A DNA stretch of 64,000 nt from Synaphobranchus kaupii (taxonomy: Eukaryota; Chordata; Actinopteri; Anguilliformes; Synaphobranchidae), in assembly GCA_029718625.1 (NCBI GenBank), contig CM056395.1, positions 27,095,939 to 27,159,938 of the forward strand, read 5' to 3'. A program made the position numbers and the translations under genes. This document shows positions 44,201 through 54,352 of the stretch, piece after piece; position 1 is the stretch's first letter, and every line of letters starts with the position of its first letter. The notes beneath the pieces are model-generated. The model did no database searches and was not told the origin of the DNA. It was given only the letters and a program-made list of their open reading frames with translations.

Positions 44201-47200
44201 TCCCACACTAACACCACATTCAACACTGTACACCCAACACTGAAAATACTACACTGCATCAGATACTCACTGTTACCACCCAAAGCACTAGTGCTTTATT
44301 TCCTTGATTCATTTTTTAAATAGGGGTCGATCGATTAATGTGCCAGCATGTTTTTGTGTGGATTGGTCTAGTTTACCATCATGTATGCATGGGTCACACA
44401 CACACACACGCGCGCAAGCACGCACACACACCCACACACACACATTTTTAACGAGTATGTTTGTGCAGGATCTCAGTGTCAAATGCCTCTGTGAGATTAA
44501 TAACAATAACAGCTGTGCCCCTCCCCCCCTGGGACCCCCAGCTATGCTGGCTGGCTCTAATTAGCATTATGGGAAGCGTGTGTCGCTTATTAAACGTGCC
44601 ATATTCCCTGTAATGAATCGTGCTGTCTATTTTCTCTCTCTCTCTTACACTCGTGAGGGAAATAGTGGAATGGCCGTGTTTAAATCACACATGCTGTTGA
44701 TGTCTGCTGTGTGGAGAGGTTGACTGCGTGTAAATCACACACGTTGCTGATGTCTGCTGTGTGGAGAGGTTGACTGCGTGTAAATCACACACGTTGTTGA
44801 TGTCTGCTGTGTGGAGAGGTTGACTGCGTGTAAATCACACACGTTGCTGTTGTCTGCTGTGTGGAGAGGTTGACTGCGTGTAAATCACACATGTTGCTGA
44901 TGTCTGCTGTGTGGAGAGGTTGACTGCGTGTAAATCACACACGTTGCTGATGTCTGCTGTGTGGAGAGGTTGACTGCGTGTAAATCACACACGTTGTTGA
45001 TGTCTGCTGTGTGGAGAGGTTGACTGCGTGTAAATCACACACGTTGCTGATGTCTGCTGTGTGGAGAGGTTGACTGCGTGTAAATCACACACGTTGCTGA
45101 TGTCTGCTGTGTGGAGAGGTTGACTGCGTGTAAATCACACACGTTGCTGATGTCTACTGTGTGGAGAGGTTGACTGCGTGTAAATCACACACGTTGCTGA
45201 TGTCTGCTGTGTGGAGAGGTTGACTGCGTGTAAATCACACACGTTGCTGATGTCTGCTGTGTGGAGAGGTTGACTGCGTGTAAATCACACACGTTGTTGA
45301 TGTCTGCTGTGTGGAGAGGTTGACTGCGTGTAAATCACACACGTTGCTGATGTCTGCTGTGTGGAGAGGTTGACTGCGTGTAAATCACATACGTTGCTGA
45401 TGTCTGCTGTGTGGAGAGGTTGACTGCGTGTAAATCACACATGTTGTTGATGTCTGCTGTGTGGAGAGGTTGACTGCGTGTAAATCACACATGCTGCTGA
45501 TGTCTGCTGTGTGGAGAGGTTGACTGCGTGTAAATCACACGTGCGGCTGGCCGGTGTCCGGCGTGTGTTTCCGTGTCCCTAGGAGTCTGCAGCAGCTGCT
45601 GGATTACCATGGGGACGATGTGGAGGAGACGTTCTGCCTCAACTTCGCTGTAAGTCAGAGGAAAAGCGTAGCCTCCATGAGACCGGTTAGATTGCGCATC
45701 AGGAACTTTTTCTTTTTTTTTTGCGTAGTTATTTTAGACTGATGTTACAGCAATTCCAACAAGATTGGACACTCTTTGCTACAAAATTTATTTATTTAGT
45801 GAAATTGAAGAGCAAAGAGCTTGGAATCTTCTTTCTTTTGAATGTTTGCCTTCTATTGATGTGCATCTGAAAGTTGGGTGTGCGTGCGTCTTCTAATTCA
45901 GAAATGGACTGATGTTCCAATGAAATTAAGCCATAGTCCCTGGTCTTTCCAAATGAAGAGTGTTTTTCCAAAACTCACTCAGCCCACTTTTACCAATTTT
46001 TTGAAAAAACAGCATTTTTGTTTATTTTTTATACTTAAATCCCCAAGAATAGTAGTGTAAAAGTACAACTGCAAATATCTAACCATCTATACCCACCTTG
46101 AAGAATATGGTTTATCAAAACTGGACTTAGTGAGGTTGGGAAAAGTACTCTTCAAATAGACTCTTCCAGTAGACTCATGAGTAAGGTGTGAATGGCATGG
46201 TTCTAAGAGGACCCACAGTGAATGGTGTAGTTTTGAGGGGTTCCACAGTGAATGGTGTAGTTCTGAGGGGTTCCACAGTGAATGGTGTAGTTCTGAGGGG
46301 TTCCACGGAAAAACGGCACATTCTCCTCACAGATTACACGGGAATACTACGGCCTGACCGAGGTGAAGGAGCTGGTTCCAGGTGGAGAGAACATCGGTGT
46401 GCACAAGGGCAACAGGTGAGTCCTGCTCATATTCAATGACATCATCTTATTACACTTAAGGCCAATACGGTGGGGAGAGAACAGAACTGTATAGCATAGT
46501 TTATAATAGTATTTGGAATGGTTTATAATAGTATAGTTTATAATAGTATTTGGAATGAAAGTGTGGTGTTGCTGATTTGCCCACAGCTTACTGTGAACTA
46601 CAGTCAACGTTCATTGCTAGGGATAGCTGCTACATTATGCAAAGGATGTGCTTTGCCTTGTCTGTTCTGTAATGATGATGATGTCTCTGTACGCACTTAC
46701 TGTACGTCGCTTTGGATAAAAGCGTCTGCTAAATAAATGTAATGTAAATGTAATGTAACTGAAGCCAAGCCTCTGCTCACACTGTAAGTCTCTGAGAAAG
46801 TTCATAAACACTGCTGGTCATATCTTCTAAAGACACTGCTTTATTTCTGTTGTGATGGGAGTATAAATTAATAATTAAATAAATACATTTATTCAACAAA
46901 GGTTTAACCTTGAGATCCCAATTGCTAACTTTTCTAACTAAAGCTACTTAACCTAGCATTCCTGTGGTAAGTTTAAGTGATACAGGAAGTGATGTTTCAA
47001 TTCTACTGGAAGTGATGTCGACTGTAGAGGAAATGTTATGTTTACTGTCCAGGAAGTGATGCGTCTGTCTGCCGTGGCCTGTATTTCAGAGAGGAGTTCG
47101 TGGAGGCCTACCTCAACTATGTGTTCAACGACTCCGTGGGGGAGCTTTACTCTGCCTTCTCTAGCGGGTTTCTGAAGGTCTGCGGTGGGAAGATCCTGTC

Positions 47201-50200
47201 CCTGTTCCAGCCCTCCGAACTCATGGCCATGGTGGTCGGCAATAACAACTACAACTGGGAGGAAATGGAGAAGGTTAGACTGGGTTTATATTAGCATGAA
47301 ACAATAGAGTAGGCTCATATTAGTATGAGATGATAGAGCAGGTTGATATTAGCGTGAGACGATAGACCGGGTTTATATTAGCGTGAGGCGATAGAGCGGG
47401 TTTATATTAGCGTGAGGCGATAGAGCGTGTTTATATTAGCGTGAGGCGATAGAGTGGGTTTATATTAGCGTGAGGCGATAGAGCGGGTTTATATTAGCGT
47501 GAGGCGATAGAGCGGGTTTATATTAGCGTGAGGCGGTAGAGCGGGTTTATATTAGCGTGAGGCGATAGAGCGGGTTTATATTAGCGTGAGGCCGTAGAGC
47601 GGGTTTATATTAGCGTGAGGCGATAGAGCGGGTTTATATTAGCGTGAGGCCGTAGAGCGGGTTTATATTAGCGTGAGGCGGTAGAGCGGGTTTATATTAG
47701 CGTGAGGCGATAGAGCGGGTTTATATTAGCGTGAGGCGATAGAGCGGGTTTATATTAGCGTGAGGCGATAGAGCGGGTTTATATTAGCGTGAGGCGATAG
47801 AGCGGGTTTATATTAGCGTGAGGCGATAGAGCGGGTTTATATTAGCGTGAGGCGATAGAGCGGGTTTATATTAGCGTGAGGCGATAGAGCGGGTTTATAT
47901 TAGCGTGAGGCGATAGAGCGGGTTTATATTAGCGTGAGGCGATAGAGCGGGTTTATATTAGCGTGAGGCGATAGAGAGGGTTTATATTAGCGTGAGGCGA
48001 TAGAGCGGGTTTATATTAGCGTGAGGCGATAGAGCGGGTTTATATTAGCGTGAGGCGATAGAGCGGGCTTATATTAGCGTGAGGCGATAGAGCGGGCTTA
48101 TATTAGCGTGAGGCGATAGAGCGGGCTTATATTAGCGTGAGGCGATAGAGCGGGTTTATATTAGCGTGAGGCGATAGAGCGGGCTTATATTAGCGTGAGG
48201 CGATAGAGCGGGCTTATATTAGCGTGAGGCGATAGAGCGGGTTTATATTAGCGTGAGGCGATAGAGCGGGTTTATATTAGCGTGAGGCGATAGAGCGGGT
48301 TTATATTAGCGTGAGGCGGTAGAGCGGGTTTATATTAGCGTGAGGCGGTAGAGCGGGTTTATATTAGCGTGAGGCGATAGAGCGGGTTTATATTAGCGTG
48401 AGGCGATAGAGCGGGTTTATATTAGCGTGAGGCGATAGAGCGGGTTTATATTAGCGTGAGGCGATAGAGCGGGTTTATATTAGCGTGAGGCGATAGAGCG
48501 GGCTTATATTAGCGTGAGGCGATAGAGCGGGTTTATATTAGGGTGAGGCGATAGAGCGGGTTTATATTAGCGTGAGGCGATAGAGCGGGTTTATATTAGC
48601 GTGAGGCGATAGAGCGGGTTTATATTAGCGTGAGGCGATAGAGCGGGTTTATATTAGCGTGAGGCGATAGAGCGGGCTTATATTAGCGTGAGGCGATAGA
48701 GCGGGTTTATATTAGCGTGAGGCGATAGAGCGGGTTTATATTAGCGTGAGGCGATAGAGCGGGCTTATATTAGCGTGAGGCGATAGAGCGGGTGTGCACG
48801 CGAGGCAGCCGCGTGCGAGGGCAGGCCGTGAACCATGGAAAGGTAAAGCAGGTGCCGGTCCTCAGCAGTGGCTGTTTGCTCATTCCTACCTACTGAGAGG
48901 GTCTTTTTCGCGATGGCCCACTAAATCCGCGAAACGGGTATGAACACCAGACTGGGGTTAGGGAAGGTAAGGTCTCCATGGAAACACGTTTTACACTGGA
49001 CCGTGAGAAACGCAACACATGTCAGTGCACATGCACAGCCATGTGCGCTCGCAGTGATAAGCGCTCTGAGAAGAGCCTCACTGTATGTATTACCACGTAT
49101 GCCAGTGGTCCCCAACCCTGCTCCTGGAGATCTAACGTCCTGTAGCTTTTCACTCAAACCTTAACAAGGCACGCCTCATTCAACAGCTAGAGATCTCGTT
49201 GAGCTGCTATTTAGTAGAATCAGGTGTACCAAATTAGGGTTGGAGTGAAAACCTACAGGACTGTAGATCTCCAGGAACAGGGTTGGGGACCACTTGTGCA
49301 CTACACTGGGCATGAAATTAACTTTTTCACCCACTGGCCAGAGTGGCTTCTAAAAACCACCAGCCATTTTCTAAAAACCACCAGCCATTTTCAACATTTT
49401 ACCAGCCACTTTACCTTTTACAATTCAACACAACCTGGTTGGTTACCTGCCAAAGTGACTGCTAAATTAGCAAATCTTTCCAGCCACAATGAAAATTTGA
49501 CCATCATTTGGCTGGTGGCAGGTGCTAATTTCACACCTTGCCACTACCACATAGAGCTTTGTAATGGAAATGAACAGTGCAGAACCTATAGGGTAAAAGC
49601 GTTGCTCATGCAGAGACCTGTCTGATGTGTTTTATTTGAACAGAACGCTCTTTACAAGGGGGAATACTCAGCTTCTCACCCGACAGTGAAGATGTTTTGG
49701 GAGGTATTTCACGAGTTTCCACTAGAGAAGAAGAAACAGTTTTTATGTAAGTATGATCAAACCAGGCCACCAGTCAATTTTAACATTAAAGACTGTGTCT
49801 GGTGTTGGATTTGCAACACACTGTAATGGAAGGTAACACAATGTAACGTAACATAATCTAACGTTACACATTTTGAGGGAAGGTGACACAATGTAACGTA
49901 ACGTAATGTCAAGTAACACATTGTAATGGAAGGTAACACAATGTAACGTAACATAATCTAACGTTACACATTTTGAGGGAAGGTGACACAATGTAACGTA
50001 ACGTAATGTCAAGTAACACATTGTAATGGAAGGTAACACAATGTAACGTAACATAATCTAACGTTACACATTTTGAGGGAAGGTGACACAATGTAACGTA
50101 ACTTAATGTCAAGTAACACATTGTAATGGAAGGTAACACAATGTAACGTAACACGCTGTGATGGAAGGTAACACAATGTAACGTAACGTTCATCCCTCAC

Positions 50201-50411
50201 AGTGTTCCTGACGGGCAGTGACCGTATCCCCATCCACGGCATGGCGAGTTTGCGGATTATCATCCAGTCGACAGCGGCAGAGGAGCACTACCTGCCCGTG
50301 GCCCACACCTGCTACAACCTGCTGGACATGCCGCGCTACCAGACCAAAGACACGCTGCGCCGGAGGCTAACGCAGGCAGTGGAGCAGTACGAGGGCTTCA
50401 GCCTGGTGTGA
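26100..50411 (+). CDS. herc3: HERC3-like HECT E3 ubiquitin ligase, 24 coding exons (two carry an apparent extra base)
   Basis: Small-HERC E3 ligase: an N-terminal RCC1-like propeller and a C-terminal HECT domain that accepts ubiquitin on a cysteine. Exons: 26100-26325, 27411-27570, 28069-28145, 29988-30209, 31189-31280, 32257-32387, 33418-33560, 35762-35841, 36588-36712, 36996-37055, 37894-38005, 38184-38374, 38837-39000, 39868-39981, 40621-40645, 40774-40863, 41241-41411, 41529-41672, 43789-43955, 45583-45649, 46333-46415, 47090-47273, 49644-49746, 50203-50411. The length is about 1045 residues once the two extra bases are discounted (human HERC3 1050). Seven GQLG motifs mark the propeller (about residues 1-377); HECT starts near 730. 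The catalytic Cys is in AHTCYNLLD (TGC 50310-50312, about residue 1013). The linker [17 protein letters not shown] fits HERC3 better than HERC4. The neighbouring fam13a also fits HERC3. A teleost herc5/6-type co-orthologue is the alternative. Confidence 0.9.
28413..28525 (+). repeat. 26-base minisatellite, herc3 intron 3
   Basis: About 4-5 copies of atatgagtttatgcatatgt attcag, just left of the larger 31-base array. Confidence 0.85.
28560..29975 (+). repeat. 31-base minisatellite of about 45 units, herc3 intron 3
   Basis: Unit gcacagatatgatgtgaggt tttgtatag(g/c/a)t. Variants (aggtt-a-tgtatag, gatataagg) are interspersed in blocks, which suggests internal duplication. The array ends about 12 bases before the acceptor (ctcatcag to 29987) of exon 4. 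Confidence 0.95.
30734..31134 (+). repeat. 39-base minisatellite, herc3 intron 4
   Basis: About 10 copies of ctctgtgagtttttgtaaat gggtaagtgccgtattagg. Because 39 is a multiple of 3 it yields long open frames on both strands, which I treat as artefacts. Each unit carries gggtaagtg, a near-consensus 5' splice site. It ends about 54 bases before exon 5. Confidence 0.95.
31744..31910 (-). repeat. Copy 1 of an interspersed repeat (inverse orientation), herc3 intron 5
   Basis: Shares 'gtgtgaaat', 'tgtggctggtaa', 'aaccagccaggttgtgttgt' and 'ctgggtgaaaaagt' with the inverse of the copies at 39455-39693 and 49308-49541. No open frame is conserved. It directly abuts a SINE at 31913. Confidence 0.6.
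31913..32141 (+). repeat. tRNA-derived SINE in herc3 intron 5
   Basis: Box A-like tagtataatggg (about 31924-31935) and box B ggttcgattcc (31967-31977), followed by the body 'cgttgtacccttgagcaagg' and the tail 'gctctggataagagcgtctg' with (taatg)n. The tail motif recurs at 18905, 46700 and 59860. Confidence 0.8.
32376..32846 (+). repeat. 27-base GC-rich minisatellite on the donor of herc3 exon 6
   Basis: About 17 copies of tactgtaggacccgggcccc ggcagag. The array starts at the exon border: real junction ggcag/gtactgtagg, repeat junction ggcaga/gtactgtagg. The units therefore copy the last exon bases plus the donor. Confidence 0.95.
34499..34664 (+). repeat. (CT)n microsatellite, herc3 intron 7
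   Basis: About 160 bases of CT repeats with one interruption (cacacacactcactctattt). It sits next to a fold-back repeat. Confidence 0.95.
34664..34800. repeat. Fold-back repeat in herc3 intron 7
   Basis: gcaaagggccggtgtgtgtg at the left is inverted at about 34757-34776 (cacaccggcccctttgc). The interior holds 'agcccagcactaagacacct', a common teleost fold-back core related to 49104-49296. Confidence 0.55.
37162..37591. mobile_element. MITE in herc3 intron 10
   Basis: Terminal inverted repeats of about 45 bases: gggctgcgttcggattcaaa at the left and, inverted, ggggctacattcggacccaa at the right, both running into a 'ttcccttgccttgct'-like stretch. Non-coding. Confidence 0.7.
38447..38645 (+). repeat. 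tRNA-derived SINE in herc3 intron 12
   Basis: Box A-like tggcgtagcctg (about 38468) and box B ggttcgaatct (38524-38534), then a 'cctttgtcccacgtctctct' body and an A-rich tail near 38640. It starts about 70 bases after the donor of exon 12. Confidence 0.8.
39455..39693 (+). repeat. Copy 2 of the same interspersed repeat, herc3 intron 13
   Basis: Begins 'gaattaactttttcaccc' and ends 'gctggtggccggtgttaatt', both shared with the copy at 49308-49541 in the same order. Confidence 0.65.
39972..40487 (+). repeat. 51-base minisatellite copying the donor of herc3 exon 14
   Basis: Ten copies of caggaaatcgtaaggctttt ccccagtcagacaggctgct ttagagcatag. The first unit is the exon end itself: GCGGAAATC/gtaagg. 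Every unit thus repeats the last 7 exon bases and the whole donor. Confidence 0.96.
40926..41240 (+). repeat. 65-78-base minisatellite copying the acceptor of herc3 exon 17
   Basis: Four imperfect upstream copies of ttttggggtacgggggtgca g plus the following exon start; the fifth is the real acceptor (ends 41240). Units are separated by (GA)n/(GT)n of variable length. Copies at about 41094 and 41161 reproduce atggcggtgag(c)ggg from the exon start (real: atggcggtgagtggg). Confidence 0.93.
41788..41890 (+). repeat. LINE 3' tail in herc3 intron 18
   Basis: (gatagatagaca)n followed by 'gcactttattaatccccttg ggggaattt', the inverted 3' end typical of several teleost non-LTR elements. Confidence 0.55.
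42088..42628 (+). mobile_element. Short Tc1/mariner-like remnant in herc3 intron 18
   Basis: Terminal repeats cactgcctggccaaaaaaa and inverse, flanked by TA. Plus-strand remnants include [24 protein letters not shown] and, in another frame, a degraded '[14 protein letters not shown]' block. About 540 bases remain of a normal 1.2-1.6 kb element. Confidence 0.8.
42885..42985 (-). repeat. LINE-type 3' end in herc3 intron 18
   Basis: Minus strand 'gccaggccgtcattgtaaat ... cctggtgaaataaaggttga', the widespread teleost repeat ending, followed by an A/T-rich run. Confidence 0.5.
43960..44265 (+). repeat. Imperfect minisatellite after the donor of herc3 exon 19
   Basis: Irregular copies of 'ctccggtcccacattaacac', 'tgcattcaacactgtacacc' and 'caacactgaaaatactacac' start within 10 bases of the donor at 43956. 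Confidence 0.85.
44690..45545 (+). repeat. 50-base minisatellite of about 17 units, herc3 intron 19
   Basis: Unit gttgctgatgtctgctgtgt ggagaggttgactgcgtgta aatcacacac, highly homogeneous. It ends about 38 bases before exon 20. Confidence 0.96.
46193..46308 (+). repeat. 30-base minisatellite, herc3 intron 20
   Basis: About four copies of aatggtgtagttctgagggg ttccacagtg, ending about 25 bases before exon 21. Confidence 0.88.
46595..46757 (+). repeat. 3' tail of the same non-LTR family, herc3 intron 21
   Basis: Contains 'ttgctagggatagctgctac', 'aaggatgtgctttgc' and 'gctttggataaaagcgtctg' then (taaatg)n, matching the inverse of 18905-19060. Confidence 0.7.
47274..48792 (+). repeat. 29-base minisatellite of about 52 units starting at the donor of herc3 exon 22
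   Basis: Unit gcgggtttatattagcgtga ggcgataga. The first, most diverged units begin at the donor itself (gttagactgggtttatattag at 47274); homogeneity rises to the right. At about 1.5 kb it is the largest array in herc3. Confidence 0.96.
49104..49296. repeat. Fold-back repeat in herc3 intron 22
   Basis: agtggtccccaaccctgctc (49108 on) and its inverse (to about 49293) form long arms that continue through 'ctggagatct' and 'cctgtag'. A typical short palindromic teleost repeat; non-coding. Confidence 0.65.
49308..49541 (+). repeat. Copy 3 of the same interspersed repeat, herc3 intron 22
   Basis: Begins 'gaaattaactttttcaccc' and ends 'gctggtggcaggtgctaatt'. An internal 27-base direct duplication (ctaaaaaccaccagccattt) is unique to this copy. 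Confidence 0.65.
49818..50190 (+). repeat. 100-base compound minisatellite before herc3 exon 24
   Basis: About 3.7 copies of a unit built from shorter 'aacacaatgtaacgtaac' and 'ggaaggtgac' blocks. It ends about 12 bases before the acceptor at 50202. Confidence 0.9.
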
Positions 50412-50533
50412 CGGGGGCGTGGGGGGGGTTCTCCCGTATGTCTATTGTTTACCACAGGGGAGAGGGAGGCAGGGACTACACAATGTGAAGATGATTTAAA
50501 GCTCGTTTCTTTTTAAAATCTTTGTAATATTTG

Positions 50534-50539
50534 AATAAA
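50534..50539 (+). terminator. Candidate herc3 poly(A) signal
   Basis: AATAAA 123 bases after the herc3 stop (50409-50411), followed by AT-rich sequence. It implies a short 3' UTR. Confidence 0.55.
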
Positions 50540-50567
50540 AAGGTGGTTTTAATGAAATATAATTTAA

Positions 50568-50618
<51 letters not shown>

Positions 50619-50885
50619 TATACATATATATATACGTACTATGAAATGTTCTGTTAGAGGATCAAACATTTTTTCTCTGTCTTTCTGTCTCTCTCTCTCT
50701 CTATCTCTCTCTCTCTCTCCCTCCCTCTTTTCTTTCTGAGGGTAAATGACATTTGGGGATTCCAGACTGGTTTTATTCTGGAATTCTTTCACTACGTGGT
50801 CCTCCAGAGCGGAGTCCCTGTTTTTCCAGCTGTCCCGAGGCTGGTTTTTATGCTGGATAATTTGGGGCGCATGTGGAAGTGGTCG

Positions 50886-51135
50886 TGCTTTTAAGTGACT
50901 GTTGAGTTCAGGGTCAGGGGATGAGCGACTTCCATCCCTGACCCCTGACCCCCGACCCCCGACCTCCGACCCTGGACACTGCTAGCAGGATGGTTATTTC
51001 AGTGTGGAGCGTGCTTTTAAGTGACTGTTTAGTTCAGGGTCCTGTCAGGAGATGAGCGACTCCCATCCCTGACCCCCGACCCCCGACCTGCGACCCTGGA
51101 CACTGGTAGCAGGATGGGTATTTTCAGTGTGGAGC
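50886..51135 (+). repeat. 123-base tandem duplication downstream of herc3
   Basis: gtgcttttaagtgactgtt begins copies at 50886 and 51009. Each copy continues through a C-rich (gaccccc)n stretch to 'ggacactg(c/g)tagcaggatg'. Confidence 0.85.
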
Positions 51136-52907
51136 GTGCTGGCGCATGGCGTCTGCCCCTGTTCACCTTGCTTACTGTTACCAAATGTATTCTAAAGCAG
51201 ACAGGTTTTTGACTTAAAAGTCCTGCGATAATAATTAAGGATATTGCCTTCGGTAGTGATTGGGTGTAGTTTGTATGGTGCTTTGCTGAAGGGAAGGTTG
51301 CATATGTTGTACGTGTGCATGTAAGTGAATCACTTGAGAGTGAAAGTTGCAAAAGAGTCTTTTTGAACAATTTAGCAAAAACAAAACAAAATCTCTCTTT
51401 CCCGTTCCACTCCAGTCCTCTGCTATAAAGCACATGGCAAGCTGAACATGGCGAAAGTGCTAATCGCTAATACACACTGGCGCCGTTAGCTGCACTGGCT
51501 TTAAAACAGAGCCTCTTTAGGCCTGCTCCCGACACACTCAGACCACAGTTTTTTTTGGGGGGTTGGGGCTTGGTTCGGTTTTATGTGACAGACACAGCAC
51601 CGGGGGCCCGATTGCATTTTGGGTGCCTTGTAATGAGATTCCCCGAGAGTCCAGGTGTAAGCCAGCTGTTTTCGGTCCTGATGTCACAGAAGCCCGTAGA
51701 AGGCTGTTCAAACTGAAGGTTCAAACTCACGGGGAGCTGTTTGTCTGCCTGGGGATTATTGGGCAGAATGAGCTCAAATGATGGTCAAATATGTTTTTGG
51801 AACATCTTAGTGTCGGTGTGAGGCTCCTGGGATTCCGTGCCCCTCGTCTTTCTGCAAAAAGGCCTGCGCGCCCCTCAAATTAAAAATTAAAAAACGATTG
51901 CACCCACCACTCCGGACCAGGGAACCGTGAACCCCAGACCTGGGACGTACTGGTTATACTGGCAGAACCCTTAATTGCTATAGCAATAATTAATAGAATG
52001 AGCGAATCGCTGCACGCCATGTTACACCCTTATCGCAGTGTACCTGATGCTGTAGGTTTTTCCAGATACATATGAATGTATTTAAATATTGCAGCCATGG
52101 GGGGGGAGGGGAATCAAGCCCCTCGCTCATTCTCCTGCTATGTAAGTACCGTTTTACCCGCCTGCTCATAATTCCACAGTATAATTACAGTAACCATCTC
52201 GTTTTTTCACCTCTTCGCTGATTTAGAGGAGTGATTCGCTGATTTAGAGGAGTGATTCTATCATTTGCTTTCTCACTTGTATCTGCCGGTTAGTAAACTG
52301 TGTGCAGTTGGTACAGAAGTTTTTTTGCACAATGTAAAGGGAGCTTTGCAGAGTCAGTCTGCCACATAATAGCTGTTTAAAATTGTTTGAAATGTTTTTG
52401 TAGCCCTCCGAGTGTCACATAAGATGGGAGAACACAGTATATACACTGATATATATACAGTATATATGCATACACACACACACACACACACATATATATA
52501 GGTGTATGGAGATATGTTAATAAATCACTGTACTGGGTCTGTGAGATGGTGTTGCAGTGTACCCTGTGCTATAAGGCGTGCGCTTTACCAGAAAATTGAC
52601 GTTAATTTTGTGTTATTTTCAATGTTTGCAAACAAGGGCTTCTAAGTGGCTTGTTCATGGATTATTTTAGTACAGTAGGTACATATTTACTTTTATACCT
52701 TTTAAATGGAGTACATTATTTTCTTTATCAAAACCTCTTTCCCCCTCCCCTCCAAAAGACAAATAAACATATAATTCCACCTCAGAAAGACTATTGTTTT
52801 CGTCACTATTTTTTTTGCAAAAATGTATGGATTTACCTTGCTTAAAACCACCTTAAACCTGTTTTTGCAAATATTCATATTTATCATACTGTATATATTC
52901 ATATACA

Positions 52908-54061
52908 GTTGCAGTCGGAAGTTTACATACACTTAGGTGGAAGTCATTAAAACTCATTTTTAACCACTCCACAGATTTCATGTTAGCAAACTTTAGTGTT
53001 GCCAAGTCAGTTAGGACATCTACTTTGTGCATGACACAAGTAATTTTTCCAACAATTGTTTACAGATTATCTCACTTTTAATTCACTATATCACAATTCC
53101 AGTGGGTCAGAAGTTCACATACACTAAGTTGACTGTGCCTTTAAATTTTTAATATTTGGTTGCATATCTTTTGCATGCCATGACTTCCTGATGTCTGTGA
53201 CCCAACTACATATCTTATTTTCTGCTACTCTTACAAGCGATAATGTAATGTCTCTGCATTTGAATGGATCTCTATGGGAATTGGGGGGTGGGACTAGATT
53301 TAGCTGTAAATTATGCTGGAATAGTATGGAATAAATGATTGGTAAAATGGCAGTAAGTCATCAAGGGTCTGATGTATCAAACAAGCCTCAAACCATCACT
53401 CTGCTGCCAGAAATGCAGTAGATATGGATGGATCACTTTAAGGGTTGTTTCTCCTGACAAATTTTCCTATTGAACTCTATGGAAAAATTAGTTTGAAGAA
53501 ACCCTTCAAGTTATCCATCCATATCTACTGTATTTCTGGCAGCAGTGTGATGATTTAAGGCTTGTTTGATACGTCACACCCTTGATGACTTCGAGTCATT
53601 TAGCCAACCATGTGTTTCCATACTGTTCCAGTGTAATTTACAGCTAAATCTAGTCCCACCCCCCAATTCCCATAGAGATCCATTCAAATGCAGAGACGTT
53701 ATAGTATCGCATGTAAGAGTACCTGAAAATGAGATATCAAGAGTCTTTGGATGTTGTTGGGTCACAGACATCAGGAAGTCATGGCATGCAAAGGATATGT
53801 GACCAAATATAAAAAATTTAAAGGCACAGTCAACTTCGTGTATGTAAACTTCTGACCCACTGGAATTGTGATATAGTGAATTAAAAGTGAAATAATCTGT
53901 CTGTAAACAATTGTTGGAAAAATTACTTAGGACATCATCTTTGTGCATGACACAACTGACTTGCCAACACTATAGTTTGCTAACATGAAATCTGTGGAGT
54001 GGTTAAAAATTAGTTTTAATGACTTCAACCTAAGTGTATGTAAACTTCCGACTTCAACTGT
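52908..54061. mobile_element. Non-autonomous Sleeping Beauty-type element with a palindromic core
   Basis: Both ends carry the outer repeat (cggaagtttacatacactta) and an inner copy (about 53106-53130 and 53830-53860), the IR/DR layout, flanked by TA. There is no transposase. Between the two terminal repeats lies a long imperfect palindrome (about 53160-53815, centre near 53470) whose arms share segments such as gacttcctgatgtctgtgac and its inverse. It lies between the convergent herc3 and fam13a. Confidence 0.8.
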
Positions 54062-54062
54062 A

Positions 54063-54320
54063 TATCAAATAATGGGATTAAATCGATCTCAGGTAAAGCT
54101 TGTTCTGGGAATGCTGAATGTGAATTATCACTCATCACAAAAAAAGTAGCATTGGTGCTCAGCATTCCAAGACGTAAATTCCCTCGGTAAATTCTGGAAT
54201 TCCACCTCCGCATTTCCCAATTCCTGACACGGCTGTGTTCGTTATAGAAGTGCATGCTGAGCTGCCAGAAAAACGACGACGCGCATTCAATAAAAACATT
54301 AGCATTTATATTTGTACGGG

Positions 54321-54352
<32 letters not shown>

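Larger units (their letters stand above)
50412..52907. other. herc3 3' flank
   Basis: herc3 3' UTR to about 50560, then spacer. It holds (TA)n at about 50575-50605, a CT tract at about 50690-50720, the 123-base duplication and a (CA)n/(TA)n tract near 52440-52500. I see no coding exons. Confidence 0.5.

Noticed and set aside
44690..48792. Regular direct repeats suggesting a CRISPR array
   Set aside because: Units are contiguous without unique spacers, and the setting is a fish intron.
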